A stretch of 7,158 bases of DNA, taken from the NCBI GenBank assembly GCA_029250345.1, contig JAQXFL010000191.1:1-7158 (forward strand), read 5' to 3'. This document shows, piece after piece, positions 1-6,122 of this stretch. The notes under the pieces were generated by a model. It saw only the letters and a list, made by a program, of their open reading frames with translations, did no database searches and was not told where the DNA came from. How positions within the stretch are numbered: the stretch's first letter is position 1; each line of letters starts with the position of its first letter. The DNA comes from Candidatus Poseidoniaceae archaeon. Its GTDB lineage: Archaea > Thermoplasmatota > Poseidoniia > Poseidoniales > Poseidoniaceae. The translations under genes were made by a program, and so were the position numbers.

Positions 1-175
1 CCCCGTTTGGGTTTGGAAGTGCTTCATTGAGGCAGATGTCTCCAGTGCAAGCGAGTGAGCGTCCGGATGTAGAATCGATGTTTTTCGTATCGTTGAGGGT
101 GGAAACGCCCATCGGCAAGGTTGTCGAAAGTACCATCAAAGCAGCGAGGCAAAAGGAGCGGAGTATAGGGTTCAT
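1..175 (-). CDS. Secreted protein N-terminus, probable lamin-tail domain (partial, runs off left edge)
   Basis: This minus-strand reading frame opens at ATG 175-173 and stays open to base 1, giving 58 codons; the C-terminus lies outside the window. Residues 1 to about 25 look like a signal peptide: MNPILRS, then a hydrophobic stretch (FCLAALMVLSTTLPMGV), so the product is probably exported. A short polar linker follows (about 27-41), then C43 and C48 bracketing TGDI, then LNEALPNPNG (49-58). That last string resembles the opening strand of lamin-tail domains (consensus like INEVLPNPSG), which occur in many archaeal and bacterial surface proteins. The two cysteines could form a disulfide. An in-frame TGA at 217-215 limits the start; ATG 175 places the whole hydrophobic core in the signal peptide, and a weak GGTGG lies 4 nt upstream. 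The gene lies 80 bp downstream of the permease stop on the same strand. The domain call rests on about ten residues; the existence of the gene is better supported. Confidence 0.62.
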   Translation of the reverse strand, partial: MNPILRSFCLAALMVLSTTLPMGVSTLNDTKNIDSTSGRSLACTGDICLNEALPNPNG

Positions 176-255
176 GGTGCCACCAACAATCTGTGGGCTG
201 AGTCTAAGGGCATATCACTTTCCCCTAAACAGTCACGGGGTGGGGATTGCAAGGC

Positions 256-1767
256 TCAAAGGAAACCGGCGTTATCGACAAGGTTCTCGAACAGCAGATA
301 TGTGATTGGAACAAGAATGACACCCATTGCGTGGCTACGGCGTATGCCAAGCCGTGGTGGGAGAAGCCCCAGCATTGTTCCAACAATAAGTACGGCAAGG
401 CCGATGAATCCCGTGCTCACGAACACCAATGCGGCAACAAATATGATGACGCTCATGATCATCTGCTGCAGTGGAATCGCAGCGTGAAGACGGAGCATAC
501 CTTTGCCGACGTATCGCATAATTGGCATTGCCATGAGTCCAGCTGCCAAAGTAATTGCAAGCAATCGAATAAAATCTGCAGTCGGTTCATTGCTGCTCCA
601 AGTATCAACTGGATACATAGCCTTGAGTGCTAAAGTTGCTCCAGAACGTGAGCGACCGATGATGTAGAGGAAACCGAGAACACACACTGTAACTGCAGTG
701 TTTACGGCAGATAAGATGGCGATGATTTCCAAGTCTTGCTTGGTTTGCGGCCCTTCTACTCCCTCATCGGACTCTGCCTTGGCGATTTCTAAGAGTTCGT
801 CATCGGAGAGTTCAGTCAATCGACGAGTTTCCCAATCCATACCAAATCCTTGCTTGCCTTGGATTTTGGCAGCCACGTTTCGTCCGCCCATGACCAGCAC
901 AGTTGCCTGAGATGCCGTCATTCCAGGCAATACGCCCATGGATGCACCGGCAACACCGGACCAGAAGCACGGAACCAAAAGAGGCTTGGCGGGTGGTAAA
1001 TCCCAGTTTTCCTTTTGCGGTGGCAAATGCGATGTAGTCGCATAGATGTCAAGCAGGTTAGCAATTCCAAACAATCCAGCAAGGCTCGGTAGCAGAAGAC
1101 TTGCACCTGGCATGTCGATTGGAGAGCGTCCAGGCAGTGCATGAGGGCCGATGATGGTCCAGCCAAACAGTCCAGTTAACAAGAAAAATGCTGTGGCTGA
1201 GAAGAATCCTGCCAGTCTTGAATCATCGCCAAATCGCTTCCCTGTGGCGTTTTGAATCCACTTTGGCCAGTCGAGCCGAGTCGTTTCAGTCATCAAAAGC
1301 AGTGTTGAAATCACGAGGAGGATGAACGGTAGGAATGTTCGAAGTTGGGAATACCAGCCGAGTTCAGGACCGAATGCAATTCGAGCAAGAACGATCAACG
1401 GCAAAGAGAGGAACAAACCAAGTTGAGAACCGCGAGCAGACCAAGCGACTCCACGTGCTGCATTACCCGACAGAAGCATACGGTGGCCGGGAAGTAAGGA
1501 TAAGGCTTGATCGGCATCGGGAGCCCCCATCAGCGCTGAGGGGATATAATTCAAGAATGTGTGGACAGTACCTGTCGATACGATGATTCCAGCAACTGCT
1601 GAAAGCGGTATTCCAAGGCTCAGCAGTCCCGGTGCCAAGGCAAGCAGGATAAGAGCGACATTGTTAACGTGGAAACCAGGAATGATTCCAGTAAGAGTAC
1701 CCATGCCAACTCCTGCGAACAGAGCAGCGAGCATCCAACTCAGTTCGTAGATGTAGGCGTCAAACAT
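256..1767 (-). CDS. TctA/DUF112-family transporter permease (archaeal COG1784 type)
   Basis: The 503-residue polytopic membrane protein resembles the TctA (PF01970) large subunit of tripartite tricarboxylate transporters, in the archaeal form that usually occurs without TctB or TctC. The family signature GxxPG appears twice, as expected for its internal duplication: GIIPGFHVNN at residues 27-36 and GVLPGMTASQ at 278-287. A third familiar segment, LLPPRLGIRRSHAMG (468-482), is typical of archaeal members. Hydrophobic segments lie around 10-45, 52-80, 115-160, 186-207, 222-240, 265-293, 346-370, 399-416, 433-466 and 480-497. A hydrophilic, acidic loop at about 300-345 separates two of them and probably faces the cytoplasm. 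Substrate cannot be read from sequence; citrate-like carboxylates are known for bacterial relatives only. ATG 1767 is preceded by a near-perfect Shine-Dalgarno site overlapping the upstream gene's stop, so it is very likely cotranslated with the OB-fold gene. Stop is TGA at 258-256. Confidence 0.86.
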   Translation of the reverse strand: MFDAYIYELSWMLAALFAGVGMGTLTGIIPGFHVNNVALILLALAPGLLSLGIPLSAVAGIIVSTGTVHTFLNYIPSALMGAPDADQALSLLPGHRMLLSGNAARGVAWSARGSQLGLFLSLPLIVLARIAFGPELGWYSQLRTFLPFILLVISTLLLMTETTRLDWPKWIQNATGKRFGDDSRLAGFFSATAFFLLTGLFGWTIIGPHALPGRSPIDMPGASLLLPSLAGLFGIANLLDIYATTSHLPPQKENWDLPPAKPLLVPCFWSGVAGASMGVLPGMTASQATVLVMGGRNVAAKIQGKQGFGMDWETRRLTELSDDELLEIAKAESDEGVEGPQTKQDLEIIAILSAVNTAVTVCVLGFLYIIGRSRSGATLALKAMYPVDTWSSNEPTADFIRLLAITLAAGLMAMPIMRYVGKGMLRLHAAIPLQQMIMSVIIFVAALVFVSTGFIGLAVLIVGTMLGLLPPRLGIRRSHAMGVILVPITYLLFENLVDNAGFL

Positions 1768-1773
1768 GAAACG

Positions 1774-1782
1774 TCCTCCTTA
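1774..1782 (-). promoter_or_regulatory. Strong Shine-Dalgarno site for the permease gene
   Basis: On the minus strand the sequence reads TAAGGAGGACGTTTCATG. The TAA stop of the OB-fold gene (1782-1780) overlaps AAGGAGG, an extended match to the 16S anti-Shine-Dalgarno sequence. Seven bases separate GGAGG from ATG 1767. This fixes the permease start and suggests reinitiation or translational coupling between the two genes. Confidence 0.85.
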
Positions 1783-3546
1783 GTTACCGCTGTTGGGGCC
1801 TGTGCCGTTTTCCACTTCCTCACGGTCGCTGATGCCGTCACCGTCCGTATCTTGGGTATTGGAATTGAATCCAGCAGAATCTTCGTAACTGTCTGCGAGG
1901 CGGTCCCCGTCATCGTCTAGCGCATCCGCTTCATCGAGGGAATAAACGATGGATAATTGTGATGGATGTTCAATTTGGCGCAGTCGACCCTTCCATGTTA
2001 GCGATTGGTTTTCGTGGATTGAGTCTGTTCCTATCGCATTGAGTTGAACGTTGAGTTTAATCGATTGCTCGGAACCAGGGCGTTCGAGGTACCATCCATC
2101 GTCCTTGAGAGCTGCTTTTCCATCAATCAGTACAAACTGGTTTTTCGAATACCCCCACTGTGTTGCACCATCGTCCCAGAGAAGCGTTGATGGCGATGGT
2201 GGACTTCCTGTCAAATTGTACGAATTGACCATCAAACGAATTCGCATGTCCTCGTCGTCCCAAGCAACTGTGACATCGGCAATAACGCCTTGACCGGATT
2301 CGATCCAATCTGTGCGTGGGCCTGGGAATGTCATAGCGATTGTTGTTTGGCCAAAGGTGTAGGTTTGACTGTCAACGAAGTAGCCTTCAGTGTCCAATGG
2401 TTCGAAAGCGTATTTCATGTAGGTGTTGATGGTGTAGTGCATGTTCGGGTTTTCAAGCATTGAGGCCGGGTCAGCAGACAGCATTGCCTGCATCGACATT
2501 GCAGACATTGGGTTGACGAGGTTTTGGCCCATGCCTTGGTTTGCATCGATGCACCATGTGCTTCTGTCATCGCTCCACATGAGTCGACCTTCGGCATCAA
2601 AGACAGAGTTGTTGTAACTTCCATCAGCAGCGTTCTCGATGTCTTCGGATGTTGGGATGACGCAGATGGTGTTGCCGCTTGGTCCGACAAGGTCCCAAAC
2701 CCCATTCTCGATGTGCAAAGTTCCTGCGAGGATGACTTTGCTTCCAGATTGATAACTCCAAGTGGCTTCAGTGGCCCAATCGAGACGATTGACTGGCGGA
2801 ACATGACTTCCGTCGATGAGAATATCTGGTCCTTGGGTGTGAAGAGCCCACCTTAGGCTGGTTTCTTGGTAAGACAGAATACCACTGACTTCAATCTTGG
2901 AGTCGGATTCAATCCACTTTCCAGTCGCTGATTGGATGAGAAGTTGCAATTGGTGAGCTGCGTTTCCGGGGTGGTCTGTAATGTATGCAGATGTGTAGAC
3001 TGCGTCTGGACTTACCGATTCACTGATGAACCCGTTCACAGTAACGATCTTACCGACATAGTCGGATGGAGATACTGCGATGTCGGAAAGAGAAACCCGC
3101 TCCAGAGATGGCAAATCTTCCGGTTCCCAATACAGAGCTCCAGAACCGGTAGCCTGCATGTAAAACCGACCGTTATAGTCGACCACATCGCCCATCGCCG
3201 TAACATTCGTGCCTATGGGGGGAATTGTGCCGGTTGAATACCAGCGAACTTGAATGACTCCGGTCTCATCCTCAATGACCAAGTCCACACGGTCTTCACC
3301 GCTGCCGTATCGGTCTTCAATCCATGAAATGACTTTGCCTTCAACCAAAACCACTTCATTCTTGTATTGTACGAGGTCTTCGATTTCGACGACCTGAGGT
3401 TCGCGAACCATCGCATACCAGTTGAGAGTCGCAACCAAAAACAGCGAAAGCGCAAACATGACCCATAATTTCTGACCCCGAGTAGCCGGGTTGTCATCGG
3501 TAATCTTGAGCATAATGTCCTTGAGAGCATCCGCCATGTTTGTCAC
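1780..3546 (-). CDS. Membrane-anchored extracytoplasmic OB-fold protein with C-terminal TSP3-like calcium repeats
   Basis: I do not recognise a named family for this 588-residue protein. A basic N-terminus with K14, R23 and K26 precedes one transmembrane segment (about 27-47, LWVMFALSLFLVATLNWYAM), so the rest should face outward. Residues 58-137 look like an OB-fold of the tRNA_anti type: a VLVEGKVIS strand (66-74), LVIEDETGVIQVRWY (89-103) and VTAMGDVVDYNGRFYM (115-130). A second OB-like unit spans about 160-245 (GKIVTVNGFI, KIEVSGIL), with weaker repeats near 268-298 and 468-535. A methionine-rich stretch lies at 339-377. The C-terminus carries two aspartate-rich calcium loops, DDDGDRLADSYE (544-555) and DTDGDGISDREE (566-577), as in thrombospondin type 3 repeats. 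The start is ambiguous: GTG 3546 has GGAG nine bases upstream, while ATG 3537 (residue 4) is equally in frame; neither changes the domains. It is the first visible gene of a minus-strand cluster with the permease. A ligand-binding or scaffold role beside the permease is inference. Confidence 0.8.
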   Translation of the reverse strand: MTNMADALKDIMLKITDDNPATRGQKLWVMFALSLFLVATLNWYAMVREPQVVEIEDLVQYKNEVVLVEGKVISWIEDRYGSGEDRVDLVIEDETGVIQVRWYSTGTIPPIGTNVTAMGDVVDYNGRFYMQATGSGALYWEPEDLPSLERVSLSDIAVSPSDYVGKIVTVNGFISESVSPDAVYTSAYITDHPGNAAHQLQLLIQSATGKWIESDSKIEVSGILSYQETSLRWALHTQGPDILIDGSHVPPVNRLDWATEATWSYQSGSKVILAGTLHIENGVWDLVGPSGNTICVIPTSEDIENAADGSYNNSVFDAEGRLMWSDDRSTWCIDANQGMGQNLVNPMSAMSMQAMLSADPASMLENPNMHYTINTYMKYAFEPLDTEGYFVDSQTYTFGQTTIAMTFPGPRTDWIESGQGVIADVTVAWDDEDMRIRLMVNSYNLTGSPPSPSTLLWDDGATQWGYSKNQFVLIDGKAALKDDGWYLERPGSEQSIKLNVQLNAIGTDSIHENQSLTWKGRLRQIEHPSQLSIVYSLDEADALDDDGDRLADSYEDSAGFNSNTQDTDGDGISDREEVENGTGPNSGN

Positions 3547-3565
3547 ACACCAGCGCTCCGTGCTT

Positions 3566-3635
3566 AGGCATTGCCATGCCTCATCCTTACGGAAAAACGC
3601 CCCAAACAGGGTTTTGAGGCATGCGGGTTCTTTTT
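3566..3635 (+). promoter_or_regulatory. Alternative inverted repeats plus T-run in the divergent intergenic region
   Basis: Three related segments lie here: AGGCAT (3566-3571), CATGCCTCA (3575-3583) and TGAGGCATG (3615-3623). The middle one can pair locally with the first (6 bp, 4-nt loop TGCC) or over a longer range with the third (9 bp perfect), but not with both. A T-rich tract, TTCTTTTT, ends at 3635. On the plus strand the layout resembles an attenuator or terminator ahead of the HD gene. On the minus strand the same bases would lie in the leader of the OB-fold gene. Whether either strand is transcribed here is unknown, and archaeal termination does not usually need hairpins. Confidence 0.4.
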
Positions 3636-3638
3636 AAT
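3631..3638 (+). promoter_or_regulatory. TATA-like box for the HD-domain gene
   Basis: TTTTTAAT resembles an archaeal TATA box. Initiation about 25 bases downstream would fall at 3658-3664, where two in-frame ATG codons of the HD gene occur (3658 and 3664), as expected for a leaderless archaeal transcript. Its reverse complement, ATTAAAAA, could in principle serve the divergent gene as well. The call rests on base composition and spacing only. Confidence 0.4.
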
Positions 3639-4965
3639 GGAAAAGCAGACCGGACTTATGGGGATGGCCATGCGTGACCGGGTGATTCGAGATGAAATCC
3701 ACAAGGATATCTTCGTTCCAGCAGCCCACGCAAAAATCATCGACACACGTGAATTCCAACGTTTGCGTTCCATCCAACAACTTTCGACCTGTGAGTATGT
3801 TTTTCCCGCAGCGAATCACAATCGATTTTCCCACTCCTTAGGAGCATACCATCTTGCTCGAGCACTTGTGGATTCTCTCAACGACGTTCAGCCGGGTCTC
3901 GTGTCCACCGATGACGCAGAATTGATTCAACTTGCTGCTCTCCTTCACGACATCGGTCATCCGCCCTTTTCCCATCTTCTTGAATCACCTGAAGTTTTTG
4001 CGACCTACCATTCGCATGAGCATTGGGGCCGTGTATTACTTGAGTCTGCAGATACAGAAGTTGGTATGGCCTTGCTTGAAGCCCTTGGACGGACTCGGCG
4101 TGACCGCCTCTTCGCCCTTCTTGACGGAGCAAGTGAACATGATGGCGTGGCAATCCCTCCTTTCATGAAAGAAATAGTTTCGAGCCAACTTGACGTTGAT
4201 CGAATGGATTACATGGTTCGTGACCAAGCGAACACCGGTGCCCAAATCGGAGGTTTTGACATTGCTCGGGTCATCCGTGCACTGCGTGTGAGTGAAAACG
4301 GTCATTTCTATGTTAAATCGTGGGGGCTTCCGGCGATAGAGGCTTACCTCGTAACGAGATACCACATGTATCACCAGGTCTATTTCCACAAAGTCAACAT
4401 GCTGACACAAAATTATCTTGTGCGAATGTTGTCACGTGCTCGAGCACTTGCACAGGACGGAACTTTGTCGCTTTCACCTTCGCTTGAGAACATGCTTCTC
4501 AATTCAAACTTGGACGCGAAGGGTTACGCTGCTCTCAATGACGCCCACGTCCGTGTCGCTTTGCCTGACTGGGCTGAACACGAAGATGCCGTATTGTCGC
4601 ATTACGCAATGCGCTTGCTCTCCCGCCGAGACTTCCATAAATCTCTACGGATTGAAGGCTTGAGTACTGAGATGGTTTCTGTCGTTTTACCACGATTGGA
4701 AGCACTTGTGGCGGAAGCGGGATACGATCCAAACATTGACGTCATCACTGCGCGAATTTCTAAGCGAGGTTACATGCCGTACGAACAAGGAATTCTTCTT
4801 GAAGACGGAAGGGATGCTGCAGACCATTCCCCACTCGTTCGTTCACTCACACAACCCAACGAAAGAGCACTGATTTTTGTCCCCGATGCTATTCGTGATG
4901 AACTTGAATTAAACGTCCGAGAGTGGGTCAAACCTTCACAATCCTCGCTCGCTCAGTTTGAATGA
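3637..4965 (+). CDS. HD-domain phosphohydrolase, SAMHD1/YdhJ-like (probable dNTP triphosphohydrolase)
   Basis: The 442-residue protein (from ATG 3637) belongs to the HD superfamily branch COG1078, whose characterised members, including SAMHD1, remove triphosphate from dNTPs; it should be cytoplasmic. The N-terminal family signature is VIRDEIHKDI (16-25), then FQRLRSIQQLS (40-50) and HNRFSHSLGAYHLA (61-74). Predicted metal ligands are H66, H104 and D105 in LLHDIGHPPFSH (102-113), and D188 in LDVDRMDYMVRD (185-196). R63, R189, Y192 and D196 match SAMHD1 phosphate-contact positions R164, K312, Y315 and D319. The catalytic core is therefore intact. Residues from about 310 onward form a helical region without a motif I can name. 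The start is uncertain: ATGs at 3637, 3658, 3664 and 3670 are all in frame, homologues usually begin a few residues before the VIRD motif, and a TATA-like box at 3631-3638 favours 3658 or 3664. It is divergent from the OB-fold gene and upstream of a tRNA. Roles in nucleotide-pool control or phage defence are both possible; no neighbour favours defence. Confidence 0.9.
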   Translation: MEKQTGLMGMAMRDRVIRDEIHKDIFVPAAHAKIIDTREFQRLRSIQQLSTCEYVFPAANHNRFSHSLGAYHLARALVDSLNDVQPGLVSTDDAELIQLAALLHDIGHPPFSHLLESPEVFATYHSHEHWGRVLLESADTEVGMALLEALGRTRRDRLFALLDGASEHDGVAIPPFMKEIVSSQLDVDRMDYMVRDQANTGAQIGGFDIARVIRALRVSENGHFYVKSWGLPAIEAYLVTRYHMYHQVYFHKVNMLTQNYLVRMLSRARALAQDGTLSLSPSLENMLLNSNLDAKGYAALNDAHVRVALPDWAEHEDAVLSHYAMRLLSRRDFHKSLRIEGLSTEMVSVVLPRLEALVAEAGYDPNIDVITARISKRGYMPYEQGILLEDGRDAADHSPLVRSLTQPNERALIFVPDAIRDELELNVREWVKPSQSSLAQFE

Positions 4966-5008
4966 CGCAGGGTTAAGTTCATGTCTTGTGCTCATTCCCT
5001 CGACGCAG

Positions 5009-5082
5009 GGGCCCGTAGCTTAGTTGGTTGGAGCACCCGGCTCATAACCGGGGGGTCAGGGGTTCAAGTCCCTTCGGGCCCA
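5009..5082 (+). tRNA. tRNA with CAU anticodon (elongator Met or Ile2)
   Basis: The 74-nt intronless cloverleaf folds fully. Acceptor stem is GGGCCCG (5009-5015) with CGGGCCC (5075-5081), and the discriminator is A5082. The D stem is GCTT (5018-5021) with GAGC (5031-5034). The anticodon stem is CCCGG (5036-5040) with CCGGG (5048-5052), and anticodon CAT is at 5043-5045. The T stem is AGGGG (5058-5062) with CCCTT (5070-5074) around loop TTCAAGT. No CCA is encoded, as in many archaeal tRNAs. It lacks the three G-C pairs (GGG/CCC) of initiator tRNAs in the anticodon stem, so initiator Met is unlikely. The GGGCCCG acceptor is typical of archaeal isoleucine tRNAs, so it may be the AUA-decoding Ile2, whose C34 is converted to agmatidine by TiaS. 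The decoder identity is inference; the tRNA itself is clear. Confidence 0.96.
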
Positions 5083-5083
5083 C

Positions 5084-5088
5084 TTTTT
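5084..5088 (+). terminator. T-run terminator after the tRNA
   Basis: Five consecutive T residues begin two bases after the discriminator base. Archaeal RNA polymerase terminates at such oligo-T tracts without a hairpin, so this is the probable 3' limit of the tRNA transcript. Confidence 0.55.
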
Positions 5089-5092
5089 ATAT
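5084..5092 (+). promoter_or_regulatory. TATA-like box for the downstream secreted-protein gene
   Basis: TTTTTATAT closely resembles an archaeal TATA box and overlaps the tRNA terminator tract. Initiation about 25 bases downstream (near 5112-5118) would leave a leader of roughly 55-60 bases that contains the Shine-Dalgarno site at 5163-5168. No better TATA candidate is visible between 5093 and 5165. Confidence 0.45.
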
Positions 5093-5162
5093 CCGTTCGT
5101 TCGCCAATTTCTGAGCCATCACGGCGCAACGGTTATGAGGGTCTCATTACTGGGTAGGGCAT

Positions 5163-5168
5163 AGGTGA
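5163..5168 (+). promoter_or_regulatory. Shine-Dalgarno site deciding the start at 5174
   Basis: AGGTGA matches the 3' part of the AAGGAGGTGA consensus and lies 5 bases before ATG 5174. The in-frame GTG at 5165 falls inside this site, so the GTG is more likely part of the ribosome binding site than the start codon. Confidence 0.6.
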
Positions 5169-5173
5169 ACCCG

Positions 5174-6106
5174 ATGTTCAAGCGTGCTCTTTTCTTGCTA
5201 GCCCTTTACCTCTGCTCTGTGATGATTGTCGCAGTACCCGCATCTGCTCAGACTCCAACAGCAGCTGTATCGCTTTCATGCGCTCCAATTTCAATCAACA
5301 TTGAAGTTAAGCCAGGTTCTACCTACAACGGTTTTACGACCTGCACTGCGAACAACCCAACAACCTACCAAGAGAAAATCAGTATCCTCGTTACCAGTGA
5401 TGGCTTAGCAACAGCCGCTCCAGGTGACATGTACATCGGTGCAAGTTCAGAAGTTGACTTCCAAGTTTCCGTCCGAGCCACGCCGTACATGGTCATGCAA
5501 AGCCGTACGCTTTCAGTGTCTGCGCAAGTGCAAGAGATCAACTCATTGCCGCCAATCAATTCAGCATCGTCCCAAAACAACATGATCGTCAACATCATGC
5601 AGTATTCTTTGGTTCAAGTTGAAGCGGTCGAACCTTTCGTTCAGTTGATGCCAAAGAAGGACAAGAACTTCGAATTCAAAGTTTACAATCTCGGTAACCA
5701 AATCGATTTCATGAAGGTTGGTATTACCGAATCGAGCCGTGAGAATCTCGAAGAAGCAGGGTTCACAATCAACTTGCCAGCAGTGAAGGTTCAAATTGAC
5801 GCAATCCCAACAGCAACGAAGGTTCGAGTTATGGCTCGTACCCCGAAGACGCAAGGATGGAGCGACGCATACCACGTTCTCGATTTCTTCGCTGAATCTG
5901 AATTCGCTTGTAACAACGGTGGATGTATTCGTGAATCTCAAATGATTACCGTATATGTCCGTGGTGTCTATCTCCCAGGTTTCGAAATCGTACCGGCAAT
6001 CTCGATGATTGCACTGGCAGCAGCAGTTGCTGGCCGACGCTTCGTTGAAGACCGTGAAGAGGACGAAGAAAACGTCGTCTGGTACGAATCAGCCCCCGGC
6101 CTGTGA
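5174..6106 (+). CDS. Secreted beta-rich protein with signal peptide and PGF-CTERM-like C-terminal anchor
   Basis: The 310-residue protein is not one I can name. Residues 1-25 form a signal peptide (MFKRALFLLALYLC core, likely cleavage at ASA|Q, 25/26). Two beta-sandwich-like regions follow, about 30-122 and 145-264, with strands such as IEVKPGSTYNGFTTCTANN (43-61) and FEFKVYNLGNQIDFMKVGI (166-184) that recall NEW3/CARDB-type modules found in archaeal surface proteins. C36/C57 and C246/C251 could form two disulfides. Near the C-terminus, PGFEIVPAISMIALAAAVAG (268-287) is followed by RR (288-289), matching the layout of PGF-CTERM sorting signals processed by archaeosortase A. Unlike typical signals, an acidic 21-residue tail follows (290-310, VEDREEDEEN then VVWYESAPGL), so it may be a plain single-pass membrane protein with a cytoplasmic tail. 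ATG 5174 is chosen over GTG 5165 because of AGGTGA five bases upstream. The next gene starts 100 bp downstream on the same strand. Confidence 0.85.
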   Translation: MFKRALFLLALYLCSVMIVAVPASAQTPTAAVSLSCAPISINIEVKPGSTYNGFTTCTANNPTTYQEKISILVTSDGLATAAPGDMYIGASSEVDFQVSVRATPYMVMQSRTLSVSAQVQEINSLPPINSASSQNNMIVNIMQYSLVQVEAVEPFVQLMPKKDKNFEFKVYNLGNQIDFMKVGITESSRENLEEAGFTINLPAVKVQIDAIPTATKVRVMARTPKTQGWSDAYHVLDFFAESEFACNNGGCIRESQMITVYVRGVYLPGFEIVPAISMIALAAAVAGRRFVEDREEDEENVVWYESAPGL

Positions 6107-6122
6107 CGGCACGAGAACAAAC

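Noticed and set aside
222..240. CCCC/GGGG inverted repeat after the permease gene as a terminator
   Set aside because: Only four base pairs and no T-run on the minus strand.
27..305. Plus-strand open frame overlapping the left-edge gene and the permease end
   Set aside because: It lies antisense to a frame with a clear signal peptide and to the permease C-terminus, and its translation shows no domain or membrane feature.
247..633. Plus-strand open frame of 128 codons rich in His, Cys and Asn
   Set aside because: Fully antisense to the permease; the odd composition is what the complement of hydrophobic codons produces.
3571..3636. TTG start extending the HD protein by 22 residues
   Set aside because: The extension runs through the inverted repeats and T-tract, has no family counterpart, and four downstream ATGs are available.
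4036..4410. Minus-strand open frame of 124 codons inside the HD gene
   Set aside because: It overlaps the most conserved catalytic region of the HD hydrolase and has no recognisable motif.
5009..5082. Initiator methionine tRNA
   Set aside because: The anticodon stem is CCCGG/CCGGG, lacking the three consecutive G-C pairs of initiators, and the first pair is G-C where archaeal initiators usually have A-U.
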